A stretch of 37,554 nucleotides of DNA from Chara braunii (lineage: Eukaryota; Streptophyta; Charophyceae; Charales; Characeae). Below the pieces are notes generated by a model. It did not search any database. It was not told the origin of the DNA and saw only the letters and a program-made list of their open reading frames with translations. The stretch spans positions 1,612,016 to 1,649,569 of the forward strand of contig BFEA01000306.1 in the NCBI GenBank assembly GCA_003427395.1. The letters run 5' to 3'. The stretch's first letter is position 1. Each line of letters starts with the position of its first letter. Shown one piece after another: positions 10,130-19,470 of the stretch. The position numbers were made by a program, and so were the translations under genes.

Positions 10130-10550
10130 CATCATCATCCTCATCCCCTTCTCTCTCCCATGTGTCTATCCGTCTGATTTATCTACCTCCATCTGTCTGT
10201 GCTTATTTGTTCGACTGTATGTCTGTTCGTATCCGTTGTCTGTGTCTGCCTCACTGTTCACTTGCCTGTTTTCGTCTGTTTACTCGTTTATCTGTGTCGG
10301 GTTATCTGTTCGTTTGTCTGCAACTGACTGCCTGCGTCCGTTTAGTTGTCTGCGTCCGTATATCTACATGCCTGTACGTCTGGATGCCTGTCGGTCGCTG
10401 TCAATGATTGGTCTGTTACTTTTTATCTGACTGTGTCGGTCGGTCTGTCTGTCTGTATTTGGTCGGTCTGTTTGTTTATTCGTGCTTGTTTGCCGGACTG
10501 CCAGTTTGTATTTTTGTGCCTGTCTGTCTCCCTCTTTTTCTCTTACTGAA
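10130..10550 (+). repeat. Degenerate (CTGT)n tract
   Basis: Low-complexity CTGTCTGT/CGTTTGTCTG-like sequence. The long open frames through it (9846-10430, 9853-10407) reflect lack of stops in the tract and show no domain. Confidence 0.7.
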
Positions 10551-10704
10551 AATGCAACCCGGTCCTCCACACCACGCAACACATCGAGACCACAACATTG
10601 GAGACATGATAAGCACAAGACACGTATTCCAACATGTCGGCCAGGTGATGGATCCGTTCTCTCATATGGTAAGTAAGTAGAAGAGGCAGGGTCAGACATA
10701 TAAA

Positions 10705-10759
10705 CAATAATAATAATGATAATAATAAAAATAATCATCATCATCATCATCATCATCAG
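10705..10759 (+). repeat. (AAT)n followed by (ATC)n microsatellite
   Basis: Short interrupted AAT run (10705-10736), then eight or so ATC units to 10759. Confidence 0.9.
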
Positions 10760-10988
10760 ATCCAGCATCGTTACCCTACCCTGGTGTTTGGTGCCAGACT
10801 ACAGATTGGCACATCCTATCTAGCCCATACTTACGATGACGAATTAATGACGACACCAGCTCTTCCGTAGTACGTGCGGATACCGGCCAATGCTGTTCGC
10901 CTCAAGCTTCAGGTATGTCTTTCTTACCACTCACAACCCCAAACCCATCACAGAGATGCCACGTAGACCCAAGGACCATACCGCACTT

Positions 10989-10989
10989 A

Positions 10990-11032
<43 letters not shown>

Positions 11033-11033
11033 C

Positions 11034-11066
<33 letters not shown>

Positions 11067-11067
11067 T
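10989..11067 (+). repeat. (AAT)n microsatellite of the tandem unit
   Basis: About 26 AAT units with one AAACAAT interruption, at the end of the unit headed at 10770. Confidence 0.95.
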
Positions 11068-11444
11068 ATGCAAAATAGCGAACTTCAGTAATCAAACAGC
11101 ATCATACATATGAGTCCAGATCGTCTTGACCTCGAACCAACAGCAGCATTGTATCACGAGATTCACCAAATAAGAACACATTCAGAGTTCTCAATTGACA
11201 ATGCTGAAATAGTCCCATCATCATCAACGAGGAACTAGAGTTGATATCCTATCTGGCGCTCGGCGCCCAGACTACATGTGGCAGATCATGTCTAGCCTAT
11301 CTACAACATTGCTGGTGTCGTCAACAGCTTCCAGAAGTACGAGCAGATCTCGGCCAATGCCGTCTGCAACAAGCTTCAGGTATGTCACTCGTACCACTCT
11401 CAACCTCGATCCCCACTCATAGATGCCACGTAGGCCCATGCATC

Positions 11445-11474
<30 letters not shown>
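11445..11474 (+). repeat. (AAT)n microsatellite of the tandem unit
   Basis: About ten AAT units in the unit headed at 11241. Confidence 0.9.
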
Positions 11475-11477
<3 letters not shown>

Positions 11478-11851
11478 CGTAATATAGCGAACTTCAGTAA
11501 TCAAACAGCATCATACATATGAGCCCCGACAGTCTTGACCTCTTACCAACAGCAACATTGCCTCACGAGAATCACACCAATGCTCATAATTGACAATGTT
11601 GAAATAGTCCCTTCATCATTCAACGAAGAACCAGAGTTGTTATCCTATCTGGCGCTCGTCGCCCAGACTACACGTGGCTGATCGTATCTAGCCTAGGCTA
11701 CGAAGCCGACAGATGACATCAACAGTATCCCGAAGTACAAGCCGTTATCAGCCAAAGCCAAGCACTTCGAGCTCCAGGTAAGTCTCACATGTCTCTCAGA
11801 ACCTCGATCCCCACCATACAGACACCACGAGTACCCCAGATCATTACGCAT

Positions 11852-11852
<1 letters not shown>

Positions 11853-11882
<30 letters not shown>
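11853..11882 (+). repeat. (AAT)n microsatellite of the tandem unit
   Basis: About ten AAT units in the unit headed at 11641. Confidence 0.9.
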
Positions 11883-11884
<2 letters not shown>

Positions 11885-12060
11885 CAAGGAACATGAGTAT
11901 GGACGAAGCACAGAAATCCAGAATGCAAAATCACACTGAAGTCCAAGTATTCAAAGCCAAAGCAGATAGCACATGGAACCGAGTAACCATCCAATTGAGA
12001 ATGATACAGAAGAATCGTGAGTCAATGTCCATGCCCATCAGGGCAACACCAACAACATAA

Positions 12061-12859
12061 CCCGAATGTAGCCCTCTCTTGTGAATGGCGCCAGGCGCCC
12101 TATCTACTCTACAGCCTATCCTACAACTACAGCAATGAACAGCAACCAGACAACTTGACTACCAGCGAGTGATGATGTCAGCACCAATGCCGTATTCCAC
12201 CATCACCAGGTATGTGTCCTCTTCCCCACACTCTTCCTTGTTACCCACACAGCGCCCTTCACCTCCGAAGTACCACCTTCGCCCTCACCTCCTCTGCTCC
12301 CTCATGCGGCCCGGCTATGGCCGCCAGTGCCCTGCATGCAGGCAGCGCCCTACCGCCTAGCGCTGGCCTGCTTCCTCTTAGCGCAGCGCTGATCTGCATA
12401 GCGCAGCACACTTGCATCCGCGCAGCGTGCCCGCATATGCCAGCATTGGCCAAGATACTTGCCCACTCGCCCTGCTTGCCTATATGCCAGTGCTGCGTGT
12501 GGGCGGCCTCCCTTCAGCCTGCGACTGGGCCCCGGTGGCTGAACTCAGCCCGATACAGTTGAGGCCCGGGGCAATGCAGTTGCNTTTCCCTCGTCAAGGC
12601 CTGCGGCCAGATNCAGACAGTGGGCCGATTTNCCTTTGGCATTTTCGGCCTCTATACCCAGCGTGCATTGTCGGCCTCACGTATGTGCCCAGGGCCTAAC
12701 CAACTCTGGGGCCCTGGGTTCTGCATTTGCAGATCTCNGATACTCGGTGCACTCCAACCAACTGGCGTGCTGCAACTGTATGAACCCCACTACGTGAAAT
12801 GTTTGCACAGAGGGCCTGTTCCGGATATTCTGACCAGCCTTCACTTAGGGCGGTCGCAT
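12061..12859 (+). other. GC-rich AGCGC-repetitive spacer with ambiguous bases; no gene seen
   Basis: It starts with a diverged unit head (GCGCCAGGCGCCC at 12088) and a donor-like CACCAGGTATGTG near 12205. After that come many AGCGC/GCGCAGC words (12335-12440). Single N at about 12584, 12613, 12632 and 12738 mark uncertain bases. Similar AGCGCCCAGCC..CTTCCTCT..TTAGCGCAGC wording occurs at 30975-31010. Long frames are composition artefacts as far as I can tell. Confidence 0.4.
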
Positions 12860-12961
12860 ATCTGGCCCGCCTTCACTTAGGGCGGGCACGAGGCTTGCTG
12901 GGGCCTTAGCCCAGAACATGTACAACATGGCAAGGCCCCTTCTTGAGGGCTCATTCCTCAC
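12860..12961 (+). repeat. TTCACTTAGGGCGG module, copy 2 (head duplicated)
   Basis: Matches 6712-6810 in order: GCCTTCACTTAGGGCGG, GGCTTGCTGGGGCC, CCCAGAACA, AAGGCCCCTTCTTGAGGGCTC, CTCACAATAAT. The TTCACTTAGGGCGG head also occurs once more just upstream at 12840. Confidence 0.75.
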
Positions 12962-13010
<49 letters not shown>

Positions 13011-13031
13011 GTAATAATAACAATAATAATA
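12962..13031 (+). repeat. (AAT)n microsatellite
   Basis: About 23 AAT units, directly after the module at 12860, mirroring 6811-6935. Confidence 0.95.
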
Positions 13032-13348
13032 TAGTACAAGGAAAGTAAGCAGTAGCGAGATGACAACTCCAGATTACCCCACTATATCGAAATCCAGACA
13101 GTCACACAGTCCAGCGAGCATCACCGTACCAATAATACACCAATGGAGGTTTGTAGTACCGAAAAATCAATATCACGGAGAGCATACTTTCCCCATGCCA
13201 ACTCACGAGTTCAATCCCTTCCTACTTCTACACGGTTACTTCATCCTACGAATTGACAATGCATCTGTTGACATTAGCGGCAACCCGAAGTACTTCAAGA
13301 CGTCGCCCATACAGACTACTACCAACACGAGGTAAGTGCCCTTATACC

Positions 13349-13380
<32 letters not shown>

Positions 13381-13609
13381 CGTCCTCTTCTTCTCCCCTC
13401 TCTCTTTCGATCTTTCTCTCCCTCCTTCATCCTCCGACCTTTCTCTCCCTCCTTCATCCTCACTCTCTCGCAGATCTTGAGAGGTCAGGTAGCCGGTGGG
13501 CGAGAAAAAGAAGGTCGTCAATGGTGCCACCTGCGGAGACATCATATTCCCTGCCTGCCTCCACCCACCGCATTTGGCAGGCGGGTAAGGTAGATACAAT
13601 AAGCCTGTT
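13032..13609 (+). other. Diverged unit copy with donor-like site and (CAT)n; no gene seen
   Basis: GACATTAGCGGCAACCCGAAGTACTT... (13268-13300) resembles the GACATCAACAGTATCCCGAAGTACAAG block at 11716. It is followed by ACGAG|GTAAGTG (13328-13338), a CAT run (13346-13381) and a duplicated CTTTCTCTCCCTCCTTCATC tract. Confidence 0.45.
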
Positions 13610-13703
13610 TTAATAATAATAATAACCGTAATATCAATAATAATAATAATAATAATAAATAAAAAATAATAATAATAATAGTATCAGTAATAGTAATAAT
13701 ATG

Positions 13704-13734
<31 letters not shown>

Positions 13735-13744
13735 AAGAATAATA
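13610..13744 (+). repeat. (AAT)n microsatellite, interrupted
   Basis: AAT units mixed with ATA, AAC and AAA over about 135 bp. Confidence 0.9.
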
Positions 13745-13998
13745 AAATATCAAAAACAGAAAATAAATTTATACAAGTAGTGAGCAAATGTTACGGCCAG
13801 CCGTACGTTCGAAATCGACGGGGAATCAGTTGTCCAGACGTTTTTCTTACTTTTTTCTCACCCATGCACCTATGTGCACACTCAAGGACTCATCACACAC
13901 ATCATCCGTGACGATGTATAGTTCTATGTTCCGTCCGTAGGTTCACTTGTTATAGTTTTTCCTATGACAACAGTGAGATGTCACCGCCGAATCTGAGT

Positions 13999-14074
13999 GC
14001 ACACACACACACACATACACACACACTCATACTCACATACACACACGCATACTCACATACACACACACACACAT
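13999..14074 (+). repeat. (CA)n microsatellite
   Basis: CA/CATA/CT-interrupted dinucleotide run. The 250 bp before it (13745-13998) holds no recognisable gene. Confidence 0.9.
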
Positions 14075-14081
14075 ACCATCG

Positions 14082-14176
14082 CTAGTATGAGCAAAAACGG
14101 AATGAATCTTCCGCTGAAACGTGGAAATATACACGGCCACTTTTTAGATTTGCTCGTCCTATCTATCCGAGTAGCG
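14082..14176 (+). mobile_element. Short MITE-like repeat, copy 1
   Basis: GAGCAAAAACGGAATGAATC ... TTTGCTCGTCCTATCTATCC; the ends form an inverted repeat (GAGCAAA/TTTGCTC). About 85% identical to 14343-14439. Confidence 0.55.
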
Positions 14177-14204
14177 CTTCTCGTTCTCCTCTCCCTTTCT
14201 CTCT

Positions 14205-14302
14205 CACCCTTTTCGCATAGTCTGCAGATGCAGTGAAGTCAGATAAAGAGAGGGTGGTGGACTGAGAAGAGGAAGAAGAAGAACTCTCTCTCTCTCCCTC
14301 TC
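14205..14302 (-). mobile_element. Antisense fragment of a B-type LTR
   Basis: Reverse complement of roughly 26875-26970 in the LTR of element B: TAGTCTGCAGATGCAGTGAA, AGAGGGTG, GGTGGACTGAGAAGAGGAAG, then the CT repeat. It lies between the two MITE-like copies. Confidence 0.75.
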
Positions 14303-14342
14303 TCCTTGGTCGAATCACGAATGTCTCACATACACACATTCG

Positions 14343-14439
14343 ATCGATAGGACGAGCAAAAACGGAATGAATCTTCCGCTGAAACGGGCAAATATACACT
14401 GCTACTTTTTTATTTGTTCGTTCTATCGATCCAAGTAGC
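14343..14439 (+). mobile_element. Short MITE-like repeat, copy 2
   Basis: Same body as copy 1. Terminal inverted repeats are clearer here: GATCGATAGGACGAGCAAA at the left and its near reverse complement TTTGTTCGTTCTATCGATC at the right (17 of 19). Confidence 0.6.
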
Positions 14440-14483
14440 TTGCGGCGAGCCGCGTGCTAGAGATTTAACTCCCTTTCTCTCTC

Positions 14484-14511
14484 TCACACACACACACACA
14501 TACACACACAT
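14484..14511 (+). repeat. (CA)n microsatellite
   Basis: Short CT then CA run. Confidence 0.85.
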
Positions 14512-15124
14512 GTAGCGTATATACTCATGTTTTAGCGATAGTTTCATTCGTTTTGATTTTATGCATTTTCCTTATTTATTTATTATTTTATTTTTTTCGT
14601 TCGTTCTCCTGTTCTCTTGGTGTCGTCGTTGTTGCCGCAGTCTTTCCCCTTTCTCCTCCACCTTCTCCTTCTTCTTCTTCTTCCTCCCTAGCTCCGGATG
14701 CTCGGGGCGCGTTGTGGCAAGCGTGGATATGAAAGCAAAGCCACAACAAGGCCGCAGCCTCTCTCCCGAAATCTTCGGGATGAGGTAGTCGGAAGCCGGG
14801 CACCTTTGCTTTTCGCTACCTGCAATCGACTTCTCATACGATCAGGTAATTATTATCTCCTCCCCCTTTCTTCTCCTAATTCTCCTTCTCCCTCACCTCC
14901 TTCTCCTTCTCCTTCTTTGCGATTCTTCCGCTTTCCGGCTTACTCGCGCTATCTTCTCCTCGCCTTCGCGCGTTCTTCTTTTCTCCCCCACGCTTCTCAG
15001 CCCTTCTTCCCTACAGCTGGATCTCTGCCACGCCGTGCCGTGGTTGCTTGCCTTCGTGGCACTGTGATCGGAGCGGCCGGTAACCCAACCTCGGCCAGTT
15101 TCGTAACCTCCTTCCTACGTTGAA
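14512..15124 (+). other. Pyrimidine-rich region with exon-like signals; no gene recognised
   Basis: An open frame (14698-15123) crosses GATCAG|GTAATTATT (donor-like, 14845) and a CT-rich tract ending TTCCCTACAG (acceptor-like, 15016). This could be exon-intron-exon, but neither flank resembles a known protein and the tract is low complexity. Confidence 0.25.
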
Positions 15125-16140
15125 CCTGCCCTGATTCCGAGGCGGGTTCATTCAATAACAAACAACGGGACGAAAAAGAAGAAAAAAAAAAAACATAGTA
15201 AAACGAAAAAGAAAATCTAACAAAGAAAACGAAATCTAACTAGAAAATATCCCGTCGTGACAACTGTCATGGCGGGGTCTAACTGTATCTTACCTCGTGC
15301 CTGAGGTCATGGGTTCGAATCCCTCCTGTTTGAGGGCGGCGGAAAAGGCAGGCCCTGCCCCTCGCTGCTAGCAAAAGGAGCTAGCCCGAAGGCAGGTCAG
15401 ATTCGATCCTTGGGTCCTTTGCTTATCAATCTCCGCCTGTACCTACTAGGCTAGCTCCTAGTTCGGTTCTACTAGGAGCTAATTTGCCCTAAGTAGAGTA
15501 CAGGGTCAGTTCGATCAGTACTTGAGGCCTGCAGCCTCCCATAGGGAAAACTTCGGCCACGTTTGGCCACTGCAGCCTGCTACAACAGGCTAGGCCCCTC
15601 TTGCCTAGTCGCCCCGGCCACATGACCGGGGCTTTCACTAATTTTTACCTATATTCTATCCCGCGGGGAGTGGTTTCCCGCCCCGCTTTTCCGATATACT
15701 CGACGTCTGGGGACTTGAGCTGAAATGGTCATACTTCCCCAGTCGTCAACTGACTGAGAAAAACCGTCGCTGCGTCCCGCGCGACTCTTTTCCGTTTTGA
15801 CTAACCTTCCGACCTTGTGGTCGGAGGTTTTATTTACTAACCACTTTGCAGTCTCTGCGCGCGTCGGAATGGCGTGCGCAGTTATTCTAATTTTTAATCC
15901 ACTAACTCTCGTTGGCTCTGCATGCGCTGTGGTGATGCAGACAAGCATTCGAAATTCTTAACCCTCGAAGCTTGTCCGCGCGTGTCGTGTTTTGGCCCTG
16001 GCGGTTACTAAACTTTTATGACCTTAATGGTCAAGGGGTTTACCCCAGTTTCTGTTTTTAGTCGTCTCTGTTCTAACAGTTGGCGTCGACATTGTGTCGA
16101 CTGCAATATCATGAGCGGATACCTTGTAAGGGTATCAGCT
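15125..16140. repeat. Right palindrome array (serial unrelated hairpins)
   Basis: Inverted repeats follow every 30-60 bp: GAACCTGCC..GGCGGGTTC (15122), GCTAGC..GCTAGC (15367), AGCTCCTAG..CTAGGAGCT (15452), GAGGC..GCCTC (15525), AGCCTG..CAGGCT (15570), GCCCCGG..CCGGGGC (15611), CTGGGGA..TCCCCAG (15705), CTTCCGACC-TTGT-GGTCGGAGG (15806), CTGCGC..GCGCAG (15855), CTGCAT..ATGCAG (15918), TGACC..GGTCA (16018), GTCGAC..GTCGAC (16085), GATACC..GGTATC (16118). The stems are different sequences. Confidence 0.6.
15270..15322 (+). other. tRNA-like pol III A and B boxes (SINE head or decayed tRNA)
   Basis: GGTTCGAATCC at 15312-15322 is a perfect B box. TGGCGGGGTCT at 15270 is a loose A box. Start-to-start spacing is 42 nt, normal for a tRNA. 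The T-stem has only three pairs and no matching acceptor stem is present, so a functional tRNA is unlikely. Confidence 0.3.
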
Positions 16141-16157
16141 CCGACGGCGGGATTACT

Positions 16158-16306
16158 TGCACACTGCAGTACCGACTCCGTTGATGAACGCCGGAGTAGA
16201 GGTTGTCGACCTTCACGCCTACATTGTGAAGATCGACCGCGAGTTCAAGACGCAACGGTACGACGACATCGACGCACCATTGCTATATGTACGCATTCAG
16301 ATCGGA
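16158..16306 (+). pseudogene. pol: Protease N-terminal region of element A, cut by an assembly gap
   Basis: One frame reads PTPLMNAGVEVVDLHAYIV, then REFKTQRYDDIDAPLLYVRI, the stretch just before the retropepsin active site in this family. The catalytic aspartate motif would lie in the following 315-N gap, so activity cannot be judged. The frame before the gap differs from that after it, but the gap length is not reliable. Confidence 0.6.
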
Positions 16307-16621
16307 NNNNNNNNNNNNNNNNNNNNNNNNNNNNNNNNNNNNNNNNNNNNNNNNNNNNNNNNNNNNNNNNNNNNNNNNNNNNNNNNNNNNNNNNNNNNNN
16401 NNNNNNNNNNNNNNNNNNNNNNNNNNNNNNNNNNNNNNNNNNNNNNNNNNNNNNNNNNNNNNNNNNNNNNNNNNNNNNNNNNNNNNNNNNNNNNNNNNNN
16501 NNNNNNNNNNNNNNNNNNNNNNNNNNNNNNNNNNNNNNNNNNNNNNNNNNNNNNNNNNNNNNNNNNNNNNNNNNNNNNNNNNNNNNNNNNNNNNNNNNNN
16601 NNNNNNNNNNNNNNNNNNNNN
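16307..16621. other. Assembly gap (315 N)
   Basis: A run of N falling inside the protease coding region of element A. Confidence 1.
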
Positions 16622-17545
16622 TGTCCTTTGACATTCTGGACACCAAATTCGACATGATCTTGGGCATGTCATGGCTGCGAAGCGAGGATCACCCGGTGAA
16701 CTTCTACCGCCGCACCATTCACGTTCGTGATCAGAACGGAGTAGTAGTCCCATGCACAGTAGCTCCTCCTCACCCTTCAGTCAGCTGTCACGTGGTATCC
16801 GCCGCAAGTATGCGAGCTTCCATCATCAGAGACGACATCGAGGAGATGGGGGTGTGTTTTGTCCACGCCCTCCCGCCCCATGACGCTTCATCGACGGACT
16901 CTTCTTCGGATCCACGCATCACCGAGCTTCTCGACGCCTACGGCGACGTGTTCGAAGGCCCGCACGGAGTAGTACTGGATCGGCCCATCCGCCATGAGAT
17001 CATCCTCGAGGACGAGGCCGTACCTCCGCGCGGTTGCATCTACCGAATGAGCGAGGAAGAGTTAAGTGTGCTTCGGGCACAACTCGACGACCTTCTAGAG
17101 AAAGGCTGGATTCGGCCTAGCTCATCGCCATACAGTGCGCCTGTTCTCTTCGTCCGGAAGAAGAACAAGGATTTGCGGTTGTGCATCGATTATCGCAAGC
17201 TCAACGCGCTGACGATCAGAAACGACGGCCCTCTCCCACGCATCGACAATCGTCTCAAGCGACTGGGCGGCGCCAAGTTCTTCTCCAAGCTCGATCTCAA
17301 GTCGGGATATCACCAACTCGAGATTCAGCAAGAGGACCGCTACAAGACCGCGTTTAAGACGCGATATGGGCATTTCGAATGGCTGGTTATGCCATTTGGC
17401 CTTACGAATGCCCCAACCACTTTCCAAGCGGCTATGACAACGGAGTTCCCGCACATGCTGGATCGATACGTACTTATCTACCTCGACGACAACCTGGTGT
17501 ACAGCCGGAGTTTGGAGGAGCATGTGGAACACCTGTGCACCTTTT
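16622..17545 (+). pseudogene. pol: Protease C-terminus and reverse transcriptase of element A
   Basis: [18 protein letters not shown] (16624-16677) is the second conserved retropepsin motif (ILGMSWL). A linker follows, then RT from about 17020: [86 protein letters not shown], and the catalytic YLDD at 17479-17490 ([10 protein letters not shown], Asn where Ile is usual). The frame is open to about 17543, where one base is lost in CACCTTTTGGAG and the thumb continues in another frame. RT copies the RNA genome into DNA inside the particle. Confidence 0.85.
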
Positions 17546-19470
17546 GGAGCGGCTACGACAAACCAAGTACAAAGCCAACCGCGATAAGTGCAAATTTGCG
17601 CGGCCGGAGCTGGAGTACTTGGGACATTATGTGACGCTGCAAGGCATCCGTCCGCTTGCGAACAAGATCGAGGCCCTACGAGTATGGCCCGAGCCCACCA
17701 ACACCACGGACGTTCGTTCATTCATGGGATTGGCTCGCTACTATCAGCGATTCATCACCAGATACTCGAGGATTGCTGCACCTATGACGAGATTACAATC
17801 GCCAAAGGTGCCATTCATATTCGATGACGACGCACGCCGGACATTCCAAGCACTTAAGACGGCTATGCTCATGGCAACCGTCCTTAGCATCTATGACCCC
17901 ACGCTGCCTACGAGAGTGACGACTGACGCTTCCGGCTATGGCATTGGGGCAGTCTTGGAACAGCACGACGGCGACGACTGGCACCGTGTGGAGTATTTCA
18001 ACCACAAAGTGCCTCCCATCAACTCGCTTGATGATGCAAGGAAGAAGGAGCTGCTCGCATTCGTCATGGCTCTCAAGCGATTGCGGCACTTCCTCCTTGC
18101 GCGTCGTAGGTTCACATGGGTCACAGACAACAATCCATTGACCTACTACAAGACGCAGGATACGGTGAGCAGCACGATCGGGCGATGGATGTGCTTCATC
18201 GACCAATTTGACTTCACACCGAAACATCTCCCCGGCCTCTCCAATCGCGCAGCAGATGCACTCTCGCGAAGACCTGATCTTTGTGCTATGACACATCATG
18301 CCTTCGCATTCGACGAGGAGCTCCAGTGACACTTCATCAGGGGCTACGAGTCCGATCCAGACTTCGCCACACTATATGCGCAGCTATCTTCGGATCACCC
18401 GCCGGCCAGCCACTACCGCATCGTCGATGGGTACTTGCTCCTACACTCGCGGGGCAAGGACTTACTATGTGTCCCACGCGACCGTCGTCTTCGGACTCGC
18501 CTCCTCGGCGAGTATCATGATTCGCGACTTTCCGGCCATTTTGGAGTCAACCGCACTATTGCACGGCTTTGACAACGATTCCGATGGCCCGACCTCATCA
18601 CCGATGTCACGAGGTATTGCGACTCTTGCGAAGTTTGCCGACGAAGCAAACCCCGCAACCGCAACCCCTACGGCGAGCTGCGCCCGATGCCGATCCCGCA
18701 GGAACCCGGTCTCTCCATTGTCATGGACGTCACCGGACCATTCCCTCGAGACCGCCTCGGACACGACAGCATCCTCACGGTTGTGGACCGATTGAGTAAG
18801 TACGCGCGTTTTCTCCCTTGCAAGTACTACTCCACGGCTTCCGAGCTGGCACGCCTCCTGCACACCGGCTGGATTTGCGGCCATGGTGTACCGGAAGACA
18901 TAGTCAGCGACCACGACACTCGCTTCATGTCGGCATTTTGGACTGCACTCATGCAGGAGTCCGGCAAGAAGATGAAGCTAGGTTCGGCTCGGCATCCACA
19001 GACAGACGGGCAGACAGAGCGGGCATATCAAACCGCTCAAATGATGCTTCATACGCTCATCCGGCCGGACCAAAAAGATTGGGTTGACCGCCTCCCCGAC
19101 ATCGAGTTTGCCTACAACACTTCGATGCACCCGGCGATCAGCGTGACTCTATTCGAGTTGCACCACGGTGGACGGAAAGGCCGTATCTTCGCCGACCTTC
19201 TCCGCCTACGACCGGCCGACATCGATGCCGCTTGCTCTCCCGCTTCCGTCTGGAAGTACAGGGAATTGCTGGCTCAAGCCCCCGCGAATATGCAAAAGGC
19301 TCAAGTCCGCATGCAGCAGCAAGCCAACAGGCATCGCGTGCCATGTCCCATCCGCGCCGACGACCTGGTTTGGGTTTCCGCGGAAGAGTTTGCACTGGAA
19401 CAGGATGTCTCACGCAAACTGCTTCCCAAGTGGTTTGGACCATGGCCCGTAACATCAGCCGCATCTGACA
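17546..19470 (+). pseudogene. pol: RT thumb, RNase H and integrase of element A
   Basis: After the frameshift the frame holds [17 protein letters not shown] (connection region) and FMGLARYYQRFI. RNase H (about 17915-18275) keeps its acidic residues: TTDASGYGIG, RKKELLAF, WVTDNNPL, AADALSRRPD. Integrase follows with an HHCC finger (EYHD..GHFG, YCDSCEVC), then the DDE core: MDVTGPF (Asp at 18726-18728), SDHDTRF (Asp at 18909-18911) and GQTERAY (Glu at 19017-19019). Two in-frame TGA stops (18327-18329 and 18570-18572) interrupt it; the second replaces an arginine CGA codon of the family pattern RLRQRF. The frame is lost near 19470 by a deletion of roughly 50-60 bp relative to element B. Confidence 0.85.

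Larger units (their letters stand above)
9606..12060 (+). repeat. Array of a roughly 390-bp unit containing an exon-like block and an AAT array
   Basis: Unit order: CGAACTTCAGYAAYCAA..AGCATCATACA, then CTTGACCTC, TTGACAATGYTG, GATATCCTATCTGGCGCTCG, GCGCCCAGACTAC, about 110 bp, CAG|GTATGT or CAG|GTAAGT, AACCTCGATCCCCAC, (AAT)n. Unit heads at 11241 and 11641 are about 400 bp apart and clearest; diverged heads lie at 9781, 10770 and about 12085. AG before the block and CAGGTATGT after it resemble splice acceptor and donor. The reading frame is not conserved between copies. Confidence 0.65.
3335..16157. other. Large (about 12.8 kb) insertion splitting pol of element A
   Basis: Element A reads up to about 3334 and resumes at about 16158, within what should be contiguous pre-protease/protease sequence. 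The intervening DNA is lower in GC, has no gag-pol coding sequence and consists of repeats. Exact ends are uncertain. A weak candidate target duplication is CACAACTG (3323-3330) against CACACTG at about 16159. It may be one element or several nested ones. Confidence 0.6.

Noticed and set aside
9846-10430. Long overlapping open frames (194 and 184 codons)
   Set aside because: They run through degenerate CTGT repeats; the products are Cys/Leu/Val-rich with no domain, and both overlapping frames are equally open.
12212-12880. Several open frames in GC-rich DNA
   Set aside because: Composition artefacts in AGCGC-repetitive sequence with ambiguous bases; no conserved motif and similar non-coding wording at 30975.
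6722-13066. Frames encoding poly-Ile, poly-Asn or poly-Leu
   Set aside because: These are translations of AAT/ATT microsatellites.
14698-15123. 142-codon open frame on the plus strand
   Set aside because: Half of it is a Ser/Pro-rich translation of a CT tract with donor- and acceptor-like sites inside; no family recognised.
16018-16306. Frame upstream of the N gap joined to the protease/RT frame
   Set aside because: The joined frame exists only because N is read as sense; the real protease N-part is in a different frame from 16158.
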